Notes: generated from the sequence alone by a model not told the origin. Shown: positions 9,506 to 18,794, numbered from the stretch's first letter. The stretch: 64,000 nt of DNA from an uncultured Apibacter sp. (GCA_945280365.1 CALYQD010000002.1:124001-188000), one strand, 5' to 3'. Translations and numbers: made by a program.

Positions 9506-11950
9506 TTAATTATCTTGAGGAATTTCGTATGTAGCAGGTTTTATTTTATTATTATATTCAATAGGTCCATTATTTTGTAATTGAGATTCATTTACTTTTA
9601 AAGATTTTTTTTGAGCATTTTTATCTTTGTCTTTAAAAAATTTCAGTAACTCATCAGCTTTTTTACCTTCGTCTCTGTCTTTATAATCAATGGAAATACT
9701 TTCTAATGATTGCATAAATTCTTCTTTATTGCCAAGCTTTGCATCACAAAAAGCCGATAATAAAGCAAATTTTGCTACGATCTCATCTTTCGGATATTTC
9801 AAATTAGCTTCAGATGCTAAATCTTTTACTTCACAATATTCTCCTTTCTCATATTTTTTATAAGCTTCTTCATAGAATAAAATGGATTCAGACGAATTAG
9901 TTTTTAATGTATTGACTTGAGGGTGTGTTATGCTATATGCATATTTTGAGTCCGGATATTTTTTCAATATTAAATCAGAATATGTATTAGCTAAACTTTT
10001 ATTTTCCTCTTGATTATATTTATAAAGATTATACATAGCTGCGAGAGTAATCTCATCGTTAAAGGGAACCATAAGCAACAAATGTTCTAACGTTGATGTA
10101 GCTGATTTTACATCATGTAACTTATCATGATATAAGATGCCTAAAGATAATTCTACGGAATCTCTCTGATTTTTTAAGACATCCAACTCTGCTTTGGTTT
10201 TAGGTAAATTTTCTGTATAATATTCAATTTCAAATCGTCGTGAATTTTTTGAATCTGATTGACCAGTTAACTCAGATTTTACATCATCTAAATTTAATAT
10301 TTTTTTGCTCATTCTCCAATTATCAACTAACATTCTATCTCCCCATTGCTTTTTGAATTCAGATTGCCCTGCTTGCTTCAAACTATTATTATAAAAATAC
10401 CATTTTCCTTTTGAATTAGGAGTTATTAATGTAAATAATCCAGAGTCATTATCTAATGTTTCAGTTGCAAACTCTGTGTTATTTTCTCTTCTCTTATTTT
10501 TTTCCAGTTGTAGTCTTTCTTTTTCTTCTTTTTCTTTTAGCTGTTTAATAAAGTTTTGATAATAATTATTTCTTTCTTCGGGGGCCATACTAGCTACATG
10601 TAAAATACTATCATTCTTTTTTACTAAATAGTACTTTTGTGTTATTTCCTCTAACACTTTATTTTTAATACTTAACCTCTTTTTCATCGTAGGGTCTACG
10701 AATCTTGAAATAGCACTATCATAATATGCGCTTGCATATACATAATCAGGCTTTGAAAAATATACATCACCTACTTCCTGATAAGCTAATGCTCGTATTT
10801 GTGGATCGCTTTCTTTTTCTTTTAAAGACTTAAAGAAATATGCCATAGCTTCTTTTTCTCTCTCTTCTCTAAGAGATGTAAGTCCCATCGCATAATAAAT
10901 TTCATTTTTTCTAGATTGATATAATCCTTTTTTCGTTAAGTATTTTAAAAATTTTATTCTGTCTAAATAAGCTACGCTGTCTTTTTTCTTATACAACCTA
11001 GATAAAGCAATTTGCGACTTTATCTCCATCTCAGGAGAAGATTTTTTCTTATAGGCATTATTATAATAGTTAATTGCAAGATCATCTTCTTTTATTTTTT
11101 CTGATAGTTGCCCTTGGATGAAATTAAAACGAGCTTGTTCAGCTTTATTTTTGTTATATTTTTTAGCCAAATCAAGTGCTTTTATAGCCTCTTTATATCT
11201 TTTTTCATCAATTAAAAACTGAGGGTAAATTTTTGAAATAAACCTTGCATCCTTTTTTTTCAATTTTTGATTAATAAGATTTTCGTATATTTCATTGGCC
11301 TGAAATACATTTCCAGCCTGAGCTTGCGCTAGAGCCATGTATCCTTGTGCCTCGGTTTTACGCCTATTTTTAACTAATGTAGAATTCATGTAATTCAAAT
11401 AATTAAGAGATTCAAACGGATCTTTTTTATAATAATAGGCTTTTGCTAATAATAAATAGGCTTCACTCATCATAGAATTATATTCTTTGCCCTTAATGAG
11501 CATTGAGTGTTTTTCAATGGCTTTTTTTCCTTTTTCTATTGCTTTGTCATAGCCCTGTGCCTTAGAATCATTACCGGCTCCTAAAGCTTTATCAACCATG
11601 CCAGATAATGAATTCATAGCTCCTTGAGCGTCTAATTTTTTTAAATTATCTTTAATTTCTTCTGAAATCTTAAATGATTTTTTTTCTGATTCTTGTAAAG
11701 CTAAATCAATGGTATTTTCTTTTTGTTCTTCAAAAGGATCTCCCGGTATAACTGGCAAAATTGTAGAAAAATTATCTCTATATTTCGAATGTCTTGATTT
11801 CATTTCTTCATTTAATGCCTCTTTTCCATTAAATAACGTATTATTCCAAGTAGTAATACGATGATACGTACGATGGGTTATTCCGTTTTTTTTGGTGGAG
11901 CAGCCTCCTAACAGACTTAAAATCAGAATTGAATATATAATTTTGTTCAT
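9506..11950 (-). CDS. porW: T9SS lipoprotein, PorW/SprE-like TPR protein
   Basis: Predicted outer-membrane lipoprotein of the type IX secretion system, PorW (Porphyromonas) or SprE (Flavobacterium). The 814 aa protein starts with a lipoprotein signal (SLLGGC, Cys17), followed by the family's N-terminal region with HRITTWNNTLFNGKEAL and YRDNFSTILPVIPGDPF, then many degenerate tetratricopeptide helices to the end. In studied systems PorW/SprE is needed for T9SS function. It sits alone here; porKLMN and sov are not in the window. The assignment rests on remembered N-terminal motifs and TPR layout, so a different TPR lipoprotein is possible but less likely. Confidence 0.8.
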   Translation of the reverse strand: MNKIIYSILILSLLGGCSTKKNGITHRTYHRITTWNNTLFNGKEALNEEMKSRHSKYRDNFSTILPVIPGDPFEEQKENTIDLALQESEKKSFKISEEIKDNLKKLDAQGAMNSLSGMVDKALGAGNDSKAQGYDKAIEKGKKAIEKHSMLIKGKEYNSMMSEAYLLLAKAYYYKKDPFESLNYLNYMNSTLVKNRRKTEAQGYMALAQAQAGNVFQANEIYENLINQKLKKKDARFISKIYPQFLIDEKRYKEAIKALDLAKKYNKNKAEQARFNFIQGQLSEKIKEDDLAINYYNNAYKKKSSPEMEIKSQIALSRLYKKKDSVAYLDRIKFLKYLTKKGLYQSRKNEIYYAMGLTSLREEREKEAMAYFFKSLKEKESDPQIRALAYQEVGDVYFSKPDYVYASAYYDSAISRFVDPTMKKRLSIKNKVLEEITQKYYLVKKNDSILHVASMAPEERNNYYQNFIKQLKEKEEKERLQLEKNKRRENNTEFATETLDNDSGLFTLITPNSKGKWYFYNNSLKQAGQSEFKKQWGDRMLVDNWRMSKKILNLDDVKSELTGQSDSKNSRRFEIEYYTENLPKTKAELDVLKNQRDSVELSLGILYHDKLHDVKSATSTLEHLLLMVPFNDEITLAAMYNLYKYNQEENKSLANTYSDLILKKYPDSKYAYSITHPQVNTLKTNSSESILFYEEAYKKYEKGEYCEVKDLASEANLKYPKDEIVAKFALLSAFCDAKLGNKEEFMQSLESISIDYKDRDEGKKADELLKFFKDKDKNAQKKSLKVNESQLQNNGPIEYNNKIKPATYEIPQDN

Positions 11951-11967
11951 TTATTCCTTATAATTGA

Positions 11968-11975
11968 CAAAGCTA
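11968..11975 (-). promoter_or_regulatory. candidate -7 promoter element for porW
   Basis: On the minus strand TAGCTTTG matches TAnnTTTG and ends 17 nt upstream of the porW ATG. The -33 region is not convincing. Confidence 0.4.
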
Positions 11976-12108
11976 ATAAAAAAACGAAATTTTATTAAAT
12001 TTGTTGTTTTAAATACGTACTATTTCTTTAATAATACTTTATATCATAAATTCTTTAATATAAGCTAATCCTTATTGTTACTATAATTAGCTAAAATTTT
12101 TATACTAA

Positions 12109-12864
12109 ATGCGTAAATATATATTGAACAAAAAATATTTAAACTGTAAAGACGAATTACTTGCTATAATTCTGAATTTTGGAAATTTTAATGAAATTCT
12201 TGGAAATCCGGAAAGAAATGTCATAAAAAAAATACCATTACAATCAGATTTTATAACAGTAAAAAGTTTTAAAAAGCCTCATCTTATAAATAAATTCGTA
12301 TATAAATATTTTAGAAAATCTAAGGCCAGAAGGTCTTTTGAACATGGTCAAAAGCTGCTTGAGCTCGATATATTAAATCCTGAACCTTTGGCATATATTG
12401 AAAACTCTGATTTTATTGGTATTACTTCCAGTTATTATATTTCAAAATATGTTTCTTATGATTTTACATTACGTGAACTATATGAACAACCGGATTCTCA
12501 TGAATGTGTAAAAGCTTTTGCCAGATTTTCTTATTATGTCCACACTAAAGGAGTTTACATTAAAGATAATACACCCGGAAATACTTTAATAATTAGAAAA
12601 GATGGCGGATATGAAATGTATTTAGTCGATTTAAACAGAATGGAGTTCCATGAAAAACTTTCTTTTGATATTAAAATGAAAAGTTTATCAAATAATATAA
12701 AAGAACAGCCTTATCTTGATTTATTAATGAAAGAATACGCTAAAGTTTCTGGCTATCCTTTGAATGAAATAAAATCTAAAATTAATTTTTATCAAAGTGA
12801 ATTTAATCGCAAAATAGAATCAAAAGCTAAATTTAAAAGATTTTTGAAAAAATTTTTTAAATAA
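12109..12864 (+). CDS. lipopolysaccharide kinase (InaA/Kdo kinase-like) protein
   Basis: 251 aa soluble protein with a degenerate small-kinase fold of the LPS kinase group (InaA, WaaP, KdkA). Visible features: a catalytic-loop-like HTKGVYIKDNTPGNTLI (about residues 143-159), followed by the metal-binding YLVDLNRM, which replaces the DFG of protein kinases, and a basic C-terminus (KAKFKRFLKKFFK) suited to membrane contact. Likely role: phosphorylation of Kdo or a core sugar of LPS at the inner leaflet. It converges on the ArnT-like gene and lies near the lipid-modification cassette, which supports an LPS role (inference). Confidence 0.7.
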   Translation: MRKYILNKKYLNCKDELLAIILNFGNFNEILGNPERNVIKKIPLQSDFITVKSFKKPHLINKFVYKYFRKSKARRSFEHGQKLLELDILNPEPLAYIENSDFIGITSSYYISKYVSYDFTLRELYEQPDSHECVKAFARFSYYVHTKGVYIKDNTPGNTLIIRKDGGYEMYLVDLNRMEFHEKLSFDIKMKSLSNNIKEQPYLDLLMKEYAKVSGYPLNEIKSKINFYQSEFNRKIESKAKFKRFLKKFFK

Positions 12865-12917
12865 TTAGGTGTATATTTTTTTTATCCAATGATTCTATCC
12901 ACTGCCCCTAAAAAGTT

Positions 12918-14561
12918 TTAATAGCTTTTTTTATAAATTATTAAAAAATCTCGGACTAATCTATCTTTATATGATTTATTTTGTGGAGATACTGTATTTA
13001 GATCAACATAAGAAACTTTTTTGACATTATAAATTTTCCCTAATTTGTTTATTAAATAATTTGTGTCTTTTTGAAAGCAAAGTACACCAATATAGTTTTC
13101 ATTTTTTAAAACTAATTGTTTTTCAATTCCTTTATCATCTATGGGAGGAATTTTATCTCCATAATCCCAAACTATTTCCGGTGACATATACTTATAATCA
13201 TATAAATTCATCTTATTTGTAGTAAATCTATGCAATTCTTTTACCGATTTATAATTAGGATTATATAAAAAACTTTTTGCTAAAGGAAAAACAAATACAA
13301 TTACCATGCATTGTAAAAATATCAAAGAATAAAATGCATTGTATAAAAATTTCTTTTTAAGTAAAATTATTATACTGATTCCTACTATAAATAAAGCTAT
13401 TGAGGAATAAATAGCCCAATTAATTTGTTGAGAAATTGTATCTCCGAATCCTAGAAAAATAATAAACGGATAGGCCATACCAATTAATCCAATTAATCCA
13501 AAATTCACTTTTAAAAAAATGTTATCCAATTTATTTTTTACACCATTAAGGATATATTCTATATAAAACCCTGTATTCAAAGCAAGTGGAATCAGTGTAG
13601 GTAGGATATATCTTACTTTTTTTTCAGGAATTATGCTTAATAAAAGTAAAGATAACACCGTCCATAATAATGTAAAATTATATGCTTTAAGATTAGAAAC
13701 CTTATTTTTCATGTAAGGATAAACTAGCGCCAACAGGGCAGAAATAGTCCAAATGCCAGATTGTGTAAAAAAACTCCAATAGTAAAAAAAAGATTTAGAA
13801 TTATAATCATTGATCCATCGTGAAGTTTCTTTTTTTGCCATTGAATTCAAATGCTCAGAATCCATCCAATGTATATAAACTGACCAAGAGATCCCTCCCA
13901 AAAGGCCTATTACTAAATAAATTATTAGGAGCTTATAAGACTTTTTATTTTTAAAATTAAATTTATAAGTAAAACCATATGAAATTAAGAAAGGCAATAA
14001 CAATGCATATAATGAAATAGGTCCTTTGCTAAGTATGGAAAAAGCGAGAAATATTCCTCCGAGTATAGCATTTTTTAATGTAGCATTTCTAAATCGTATT
14101 ATGTTCCAAAGATAAAAGATGGAAACAATCATAAAGCTATGACAATAAATATCCCATTGATTGTCTCTACCAGCAAAATAAATATAAAAAGAGGTGAGTA
14201 AAATTAATCCGTTATGAAAGCTTGCTTGACTGGATATGCTTAATTTTAAAGAAAATTTGTATATATAAATTACCAAAAGGATAGTTACAAGTACGACGGA
14301 TATACGTAAAATAGAAACTACATGAAATCCGAATAAATATCCGAAAAATGCAGTCATCCAGGTTGGAAGTGGCGGTTTTTCATATCTTGGTTCTCCATTT
14401 AAAGTAGTTAATATCCAATGTCCGTCTTGAACCATTTCTCTTGCCGTAATAAAGTTTCTAGCCTCCATTATATTTACAGGCATAGAACCAAGATTTATTC
14501 CTAAAATAATGATTGATGCGCATAAGAGTAAAACTATATGTTTGGTGTTGATATTTTTCAT
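12918..14561 (-). CDS. ArnT-like lipid-linked glycosyltransferase (GT83/GT39 type)
   Basis: Polytopic membrane glycosyltransferase that uses a polyprenyl-phosphate-linked sugar to glycosylate lipid A, another glycolipid or a protein on the periplasmic side. The 547 aa protein has about a dozen hydrophobic segments and the ArnT-type first periplasmic loop: EARNFITAREMVQDGHWILTT, then GEPRYEKPPLPTW. The C-terminal third is soluble. It is the last gene of a three-gene set with an ArnC-like GT2 and a double LAB_N protein. The donor sugar cannot be deduced, and no arnA or arnB accompanies it, so aminoarabinose should not be assumed. Confidence 0.82.
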   Translation of the reverse strand: MKNINTKHIVLLLCASIIILGINLGSMPVNIMEARNFITAREMVQDGHWILTTLNGEPRYEKPPLPTWMTAFFGYLFGFHVVSILRISVVLVTILLVIYIYKFSLKLSISSQASFHNGLILLTSFYIYFAGRDNQWDIYCHSFMIVSIFYLWNIIRFRNATLKNAILGGIFLAFSILSKGPISLYALLLPFLISYGFTYKFNFKNKKSYKLLIIYLVIGLLGGISWSVYIHWMDSEHLNSMAKKETSRWINDYNSKSFFYYWSFFTQSGIWTISALLALVYPYMKNKVSNLKAYNFTLLWTVLSLLLLSIIPEKKVRYILPTLIPLALNTGFYIEYILNGVKNKLDNIFLKVNFGLIGLIGMAYPFIIFLGFGDTISQQINWAIYSSIALFIVGISIIILLKKKFLYNAFYSLIFLQCMVIVFVFPLAKSFLYNPNYKSVKELHRFTTNKMNLYDYKYMSPEIVWDYGDKIPPIDDKGIEKQLVLKNENYIGVLCFQKDTNYLINKLGKIYNVKKVSYVDLNTVSPQNKSYKDRLVRDFLIIYKKSY

Positions 14562-14661
14562 GAATATTTTATTTTAGAAAAAATAAAATTTTTACTTAGA
14601 CAACGAATATTTGTAAATGTAAAATGAAAAAGCAAATAAATTTATTTTTTAAAATATTAAA

Positions 14662-15327
14662 TTACTTTTTGCTTTTCTTAAGAATAATTATATTTCTAGT
14701 ATAAACAATAATTCCAATAATATGACCTGCAAATAATACGGGATCTTTCCTAATAATTGAATATATAAAAATCATTAAAGCTCCTGTAAGACTTAATAAC
14801 CAAAAGCCCATGGGTAATTCTGATTTTTTTATTTTTTCAGAATAAATCCATTGGTATATAAAACGCATGGTAAAAAGTACTTGAGCCAAACTTCCCCAAA
14901 TTAGCAGCCATAAAGGTATATTATTCCTACTAAAAAGTTTATTTAAATCAAAAGCGCTATTCCATAGACTTAATGTAATTGCTAGTATAGGAAACAAATA
15001 CAAAATATATCTGAAAACTACATGATATTTCATCCAAGCATCATGTAATTGTATATTTCTAATATATATATAATAAGTTATCAGCTGACCTAACATTATT
15101 GAAAAATCATGTCTCAAATATCCATATATGAATAAAAAGAAGGAGGCGACAAGGCTAACCTGCCAGAAAATCAGATCGGAAGTAACTTTTTTATGTTTTT
15201 CAGCAGAGATCCATTGAATAATCATTCTGCTTGAAAAAAGTAATTGCGCCAAAAAGCCAAGACTTAAGGTAAAATATTTTATAAAATTCTTATTATAAAA
15301 GAAATTTTCAATCAAAATATTTTTCAT
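14662..15327 (-). CDS. membrane protein with two LAB_N domains
   Basis: 221 aa hydrophobic protein made of two copies of the lipid A biosynthesis N-terminal (LAB_N) domain. The copies are recognisable as repeats: FLAQLLFSSRMIIQWISAEKHKK (about residues 25-47) and LAQVLFTMRFIYQWIYSEKIKK (about 145-167). Each is followed by a FIYGYLR / FIYSIIR segment and an HxIGxxxYxRN or QLITYYIYIRN helix. LAB_N resembles PQ-loop/SWEET half-transporters, so a two-copy protein has the 3+3 plan of a small transporter. It overlaps the upstream GT2 gene by 4 bp and is followed by the ArnT-like gene, suggesting it moves or presents the lipid-linked sugar (inference). There is no LpxB catalytic domain. Confidence 0.8.
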   Translation of the reverse strand: MKNILIENFFYNKNFIKYFTLSLGFLAQLLFSSRMIIQWISAEKHKKVTSDLIFWQVSLVASFFLFIYGYLRHDFSIMLGQLITYYIYIRNIQLHDAWMKYHVVFRYILYLFPILAITLSLWNSAFDLNKLFSRNNIPLWLLIWGSLAQVLFTMRFIYQWIYSEKIKKSELPMGFWLLSLTGALMIFIYSIIRKDPVLFAGHIIGIIVYTRNIIILKKSKK

Positions 15328-16040
15328 ACTTTTTTCTCTGCAACTTTATAATTAATGTATTTCTTTTTCATCCAAATAAAAGCAAAACAATCACTTAACG
15401 GGCCAAACAATCTATTCCATAAATGAAATTTTGATTTACCGGCTATTCTTTCAAAATGTTGTACAGGATGTTGTATAACTTTTCCATTCTGTAGCAATAT
15501 CATCGCAGGTAGAAAACGGTGTAATCCTTTAAACATCGGTATTTTTTTTGCATAGTCAGTTTGAATAATTTTTAATGGACATCCAGTATCATCCATTCCG
15601 TCATGGGTGAATGCACGACGTATTCCATTAGCTATTTTAGAAGATAGATTTTTTACTATACTATCTTTCCTATTAGCCCTTACTCCTGTCACTAATTGAT
15701 ACTGATCTGCATAATCTAAAAGAATATTAAAATCCATTGGAGAAGTCTGCAAATCAGCATCTATATAACCAACCCATCGAGTATTTGTATAATCAAATCC
15801 TGCTTTAATGGCTGAACTCAACCCATAATTTCTATCAAAAGATATATAAGTGAATTCATCATTATCTTTACATATTTCTTGAATTACCGAGAGGCTTGAA
15901 TCTTTTGAACCATCATTAATAAAAAGGACTTTTGATTTCTTCTTAGCAGCATTCAAAAATATTGACATTTCTTTTTTAACACGCTCAAGGTTATCTGCTT
16001 CATTAAAAACTGGTATAATTACCGTTAATTCATATTCCAT
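15324..16040 (-). CDS. polyprenyl-phosphate glycosyltransferase, GT2 (ArnC/DPM1-like)
   Basis: Cytoplasmic-face glycosyltransferase predicted to load a sugar onto a polyprenyl phosphate. The 238 aa product has the GT-A fold motifs LTVIIPVFNEADNL at the N-terminus, LFINDGSKDSS, and the metal-binding GYIDADLQTSP. It lacks the C-terminal membrane helices of longer GtrB/ArnC proteins, making it closer to soluble DPM1-type enzymes. The track start at 16067 is a TTG; I use the ATG at 16040, giving MEYELTVIIPVFNE. It is first in the GT2 - double LAB_N - ArnT-like operon and its stop overlaps the next start by 4 bp. Confidence 0.85.
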   Translation of the reverse strand: MEYELTVIIPVFNEADNLERVKKEMSIFLNAAKKKSKVLFINDGSKDSSLSVIQEICKDNDEFTYISFDRNYGLSSAIKAGFDYTNTRWVGYIDADLQTSPMDFNILLDYADQYQLVTGVRANRKDSIVKNLSSKIANGIRRAFTHDGMDDTGCPLKIIQTDYAKKIPMFKGLHRFLPAMILLQNGKVIQHPVQHFERIAGKSKFHLWNRLFGPLSDCFAFIWMKKKYINYKVAEKKV

Positions 16041-16064
16041 GTATGTGGGATGTAAAATTATGAT

Positions 16065-16072
16065 CAAATTTA
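16065..16072 (-). promoter_or_regulatory. candidate -7 promoter element for the GT2-LAB_N-ArnT-like operon
   Basis: Minus-strand TAAATTTG fits TAnnTTTG and ends 24 nt before the ATG at 16040. It also overlaps the TTG used by the ORF track, which would argue against translation from that codon if the promoter is real. Confidence 0.35.
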
Positions 16073-16153
16073 TTAAAAAATTAATAAATTTAAATTTATC
16101 GATTTATGTTTTAAAAAATGATAAACGACATTTTATTATAATTAAACTTGTTA

Positions 16154-16161
16154 TAACTTTG
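16154..16161 (+). promoter_or_regulatory. candidate -7 promoter element for mdh
   Basis: TAACTTTG matches TAnnTTTG and lies 34 nt before the mdh ATG. A TTG at usual spacing is not clear. Confidence 0.4.
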
Positions 16162-16195
16162 AGAAAAATATTAACAATAAATTAAGTATAAAAAT

Positions 16196-17134
16196 ATGAA
16201 AGTAACTGTAGTAGGTGCGGGGGCTGTAGGAGCTACTTGTGCTGATAACATTGCAAGAAAAGAAATAGTTGACGAATTGGTAATCGTTGATATAAAAGAA
16301 GGTTTTGCTGAAGGTAAAGCATTAGATTTAACGCAAACCACTTCTCTTTTAGGGTTTGATACTACTATAACCGGAAGTACCAACGATTATTCTAAAACTG
16401 CCGGAACCCATGTTGCCGTAATTACTTCCGGTATTCCTAGAAAACCGGGAATGACTCGTGAAGATCTTATTGGTACAAATGCAGGCATCGTAAAAGATGT
16501 TGCTACTAATATTTTAAAATATTCTCCTGATGCCATACTAATAATTATTTCCAATCCTATGGATACTATGACCTATTTAGCGCTTAAATCTTTAGGCCTA
16601 CCAAAGTCAAGAGTCATAGGAATGGGGGGAGCCTTGGATTCATCTCGTTTTAAAACCTATTTATCTTTAGCTAGCGGTGCATCCCAAAATGATATTCAAG
16701 CTACGGTCATTGGTGGACATGGAGACACAACCATGATTCCTCTCACTCGTTTTGCTTCATGCCAGGGAGTACCTTTCTCAAAAATTCTTACCCCTGATCA
16801 ATTACAAAAAGTTGCTTCCGATACAATGGTGGGTGGAGCTACCTTAACTAAATTACTAGGCACTTCTGCATGGTATGCTCCTGGTGCTGCCGGCGCTGCT
16901 GTTGTTGAATCCATTATTCGCGACGAGAAAAAAGTAATACCTTGTTCCGTATATCTTGACGGAGAATACGGTGAATCGGATATTTGTATTGGTGTACCTG
17001 TTGTATTAGGTAAAAATGGCATCGAAAAAATTGTTGAGCTAGAACTTAACAATGATGAAAAAACTAAATTCAAAGCTTCTGCTGATGCAGTAAGAAATAT
17101 GAATAATGTGTTACACGAAATGAAGGTTTTATAA
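16196..17134 (+). CDS. mdh: malate dehydrogenase (NAD-dependent)
   Basis: Oxidises malate to oxaloacetate in the TCA cycle. The 312 aa enzyme belongs to the LDH-like bacterial MDH group: N-terminal dinucleotide motif VVGAGAVGATCA, substrate loop GIPRKPGMTREDL, catalytic-site NPMDTMTY and the proton-relay histidine in IGGHGDTTMIP. The acidic IVDIKEG after strand 2 fits NAD rather than NADP. Monocistronic, with a clean terminator after it. It connects to the respiratory genes elsewhere in the window only by metabolism, not by operon. Confidence 0.96.
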   Translation: MKVTVVGAGAVGATCADNIARKEIVDELVIVDIKEGFAEGKALDLTQTTSLLGFDTTITGSTNDYSKTAGTHVAVITSGIPRKPGMTREDLIGTNAGIVKDVATNILKYSPDAILIIISNPMDTMTYLALKSLGLPKSRVIGMGGALDSSRFKTYLSLASGASQNDIQATVIGGHGDTTMIPLTRFASCQGVPFSKILTPDQLQKVASDTMVGGATLTKLLGTSAWYAPGAAGAAVVESIIRDEKKVIPCSVYLDGEYGESDICIGVPVVLGKNGIEKIVELELNNDEKTKFKASADAVRNMNNVLHEMKVL

Positions 17135-17159
17135 GAATTTAAATTCACCTTATTTATAA

Positions 17160-17189
17160 AAAACAGCTTATAAATAAGCTGTTTTTTTA
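17160..17189 (+). terminator. intrinsic terminator after mdh
   Basis: Perfect stem AACAGCTTAT / ATAAGCTGTT with a two-base loop, immediately followed by a T7 run, about 27 bp after the mdh stop. Confidence 0.88.
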
Positions 17190-17376
17190 TACATTATGAC
17201 TGCGATTTCATTATCTTATTAAATTAACTACAAAATAATAATTCAATCTATTTTTTCATCAATCAAATTCCTGTTATAAAAGTATTTTAAATAGGTCTTA
17301 AAATTTATTAATATATATGAATAACTAAGTATTACTATTTTATATTGGTTATTAATCTTAATACATGACAAATATT

Positions 17377-17384
17377 TATTTTTG
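17377..17384 (+). promoter_or_regulatory. candidate -7 promoter element for murF
   Basis: TATTTTTG (TAnnTTTG) lies 25 nt before the murF ATG. The nearest upstream TTG (17345) is 29 nt away, longer than the usual spacer. Confidence 0.4.
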
Positions 17385-17409
17385 TATAATAAAATAGGAA
17401 ATATCATAT

Positions 17410-18690
17410 ATGACAATTACTGAATTATATTCCATTTATTTGCAATCATCAGGCATTGCAACTGATACAAGAAAAATTGAAAAAGGAAATTTATTTTTTG
17501 CTTTAAAAGGAAGCAATTTTAATGGCAATGCTTTTGCCGAACAAGCTATAAAAAATGGTGCGTTAGGAGCCGTAGTAGATGATATTGAACTTTCTAATCC
17601 GGAAAAGGGCCTATTTTATTTTGAAAATTCTTTATTTGCATTACAAAATCTAGCGAGATATCACAGAAATCAGTTACATATTCCTGTCATTGGTTTAACA
17701 GGAAGTAACGGTAAAACAACTACAAAAGAACTTATCGCTTCTGTTTTAGCTGAAAAATATAAGGTCTTATACACTCAAGGTAACTTAAATAATCACATTG
17801 GAGTACCACTGACTATTTTATCGATCAACTCTAAACATGAAGTTGCAATAATAGAAATGGGTGCTAATCATCTTAAAGAAATTGAACTTTTAAGTAGTAT
17901 TTCTCAACCTAGTATCGGATATATTACGAATTTTGGAAGAGCTCATCTGGAAGGATTTGGTGGAAAGGATGGTGTAATTAAAGGTAAGTCTGAGCTTTAT
18001 ACTTATTTAAGAAAGTACAACCGATATGCTTTGGTTAACACTGATGACCCTTTACAAGTTACTTTGAGTGATGGAATCAAAAGAATAACTTTTGGTTCAC
18101 AAGGAACTTATACATTTTCACATTTTGAAGACCAGCATCGTCTCAGCATACAATATCAAGATATAGCCGTCAACTCTCAACTTACCGGAGATTATAACTT
18201 TTCTAATTTATGTGCTGCTTTTAGTTTAGGACTTTATTTTGAAATAGATATTGAACAAATAAAAAAGGGAATTGAAAATTATACGCCGCAAAACCAACGG
18301 TCTCAAATTGTTGAAAAAAACAACGTTATATTAGTATTGGATACATATAATGCAAATCCAAGCAGTATGGAAGTTTCTTTAGAAAATTTTTCTCATTTCA
18401 AAGGTAGTAAATCCGTAATTATCGGAGATATGTATGAATTGGGAATAGAATCCGCTTTAGAACATCAAAGAATTTTAAATTTAGCAGAAAGTTTAAACTT
18501 TGACTTTATTTATTTAGTAGGTAATAATTTTTATTCTACAATTTCAACAAACTGCAATAAAATCCAAAAATTCCATACGACATCCGATATGGCAGATTTT
18601 CTCAAAAATTATACGATACCTACCAAAAATATTTTACTGAAAGGTTCTCGAGCTATGGCTCTGGAAAGGCTTATCGAATTTCTACCCTAA
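17410..18690 (+). CDS. murF: UDP-MurNAc-tripeptide--D-Ala-D-Ala ligase
   Basis: Adds D-Ala-D-Ala to the UDP-MurNAc-tripeptide, the last cytoplasmic step of the peptidoglycan precursor. The 426 aa protein is the usual Bacteroidota length. Seen: N-terminal MurF-type substrate motif TDTRKIEKGNLFFALKG, P-loop GLTGSNGKTTTKE (residues 95-107), GNLNNHIGVPLTILS, EMGANHLKEI, and the C-terminal domain start VLDTYNANPSSMEVSLENF. It stands alone and not in a dcw cluster, as is common for murF in this phylum. Confidence 0.95.
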   Translation: MTITELYSIYLQSSGIATDTRKIEKGNLFFALKGSNFNGNAFAEQAIKNGALGAVVDDIELSNPEKGLFYFENSLFALQNLARYHRNQLHIPVIGLTGSNGKTTTKELIASVLAEKYKVLYTQGNLNNHIGVPLTILSINSKHEVAIIEMGANHLKEIELLSSISQPSIGYITNFGRAHLEGFGGKDGVIKGKSELYTYLRKYNRYALVNTDDPLQVTLSDGIKRITFGSQGTYTFSHFEDQHRLSIQYQDIAVNSQLTGDYNFSNLCAAFSLGLYFEIDIEQIKKGIENYTPQNQRSQIVEKNNVILVLDTYNANPSSMEVSLENFSHFKGSKSVIIGDMYELGIESALEHQRILNLAESLNFDFIYLVGNNFYSTISTNCNKIQKFHTTSDMADFLKNYTIPTKNILLKGSRAMALERLIEFLP

Positions 18691-18762
18691 TACTTATTTC
18701 TATAAAGTATGATTTATATATCATTTTTAATAATCAATACTTTTTGAATCCTTTCAATTTAA

Positions 18763-18794
18763 AACAAAAAAAGAGAGGTTAAATAATGCCTCTC
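18763..18794 (-). terminator. intrinsic terminator of the porG-uppS-bamA-ompH operon
   Basis: Read on the minus strand: stem GAGAGG / CCTCTC with a 10-nt loop, followed directly by TTTTTTGTTT. It lies about 40 bp downstream of the last ompH gene. Confidence 0.8.

Noticed and set aside
12895-12935. AAAAAG...CTTTTT hairpin between the LPS-kinase-like and ArnT-like genes
   Set aside because: Only A/T-rich six-base arms overlapping the ArnT-like stop; too weak to call a terminator.
14662-15327. Annotation of the LAB_N protein as lipid-A-disaccharide synthase (LpxB)
   Set aside because: Only the N-terminal membrane domain type is present, twice; the LpxB glycosyltransferase domain is missing.
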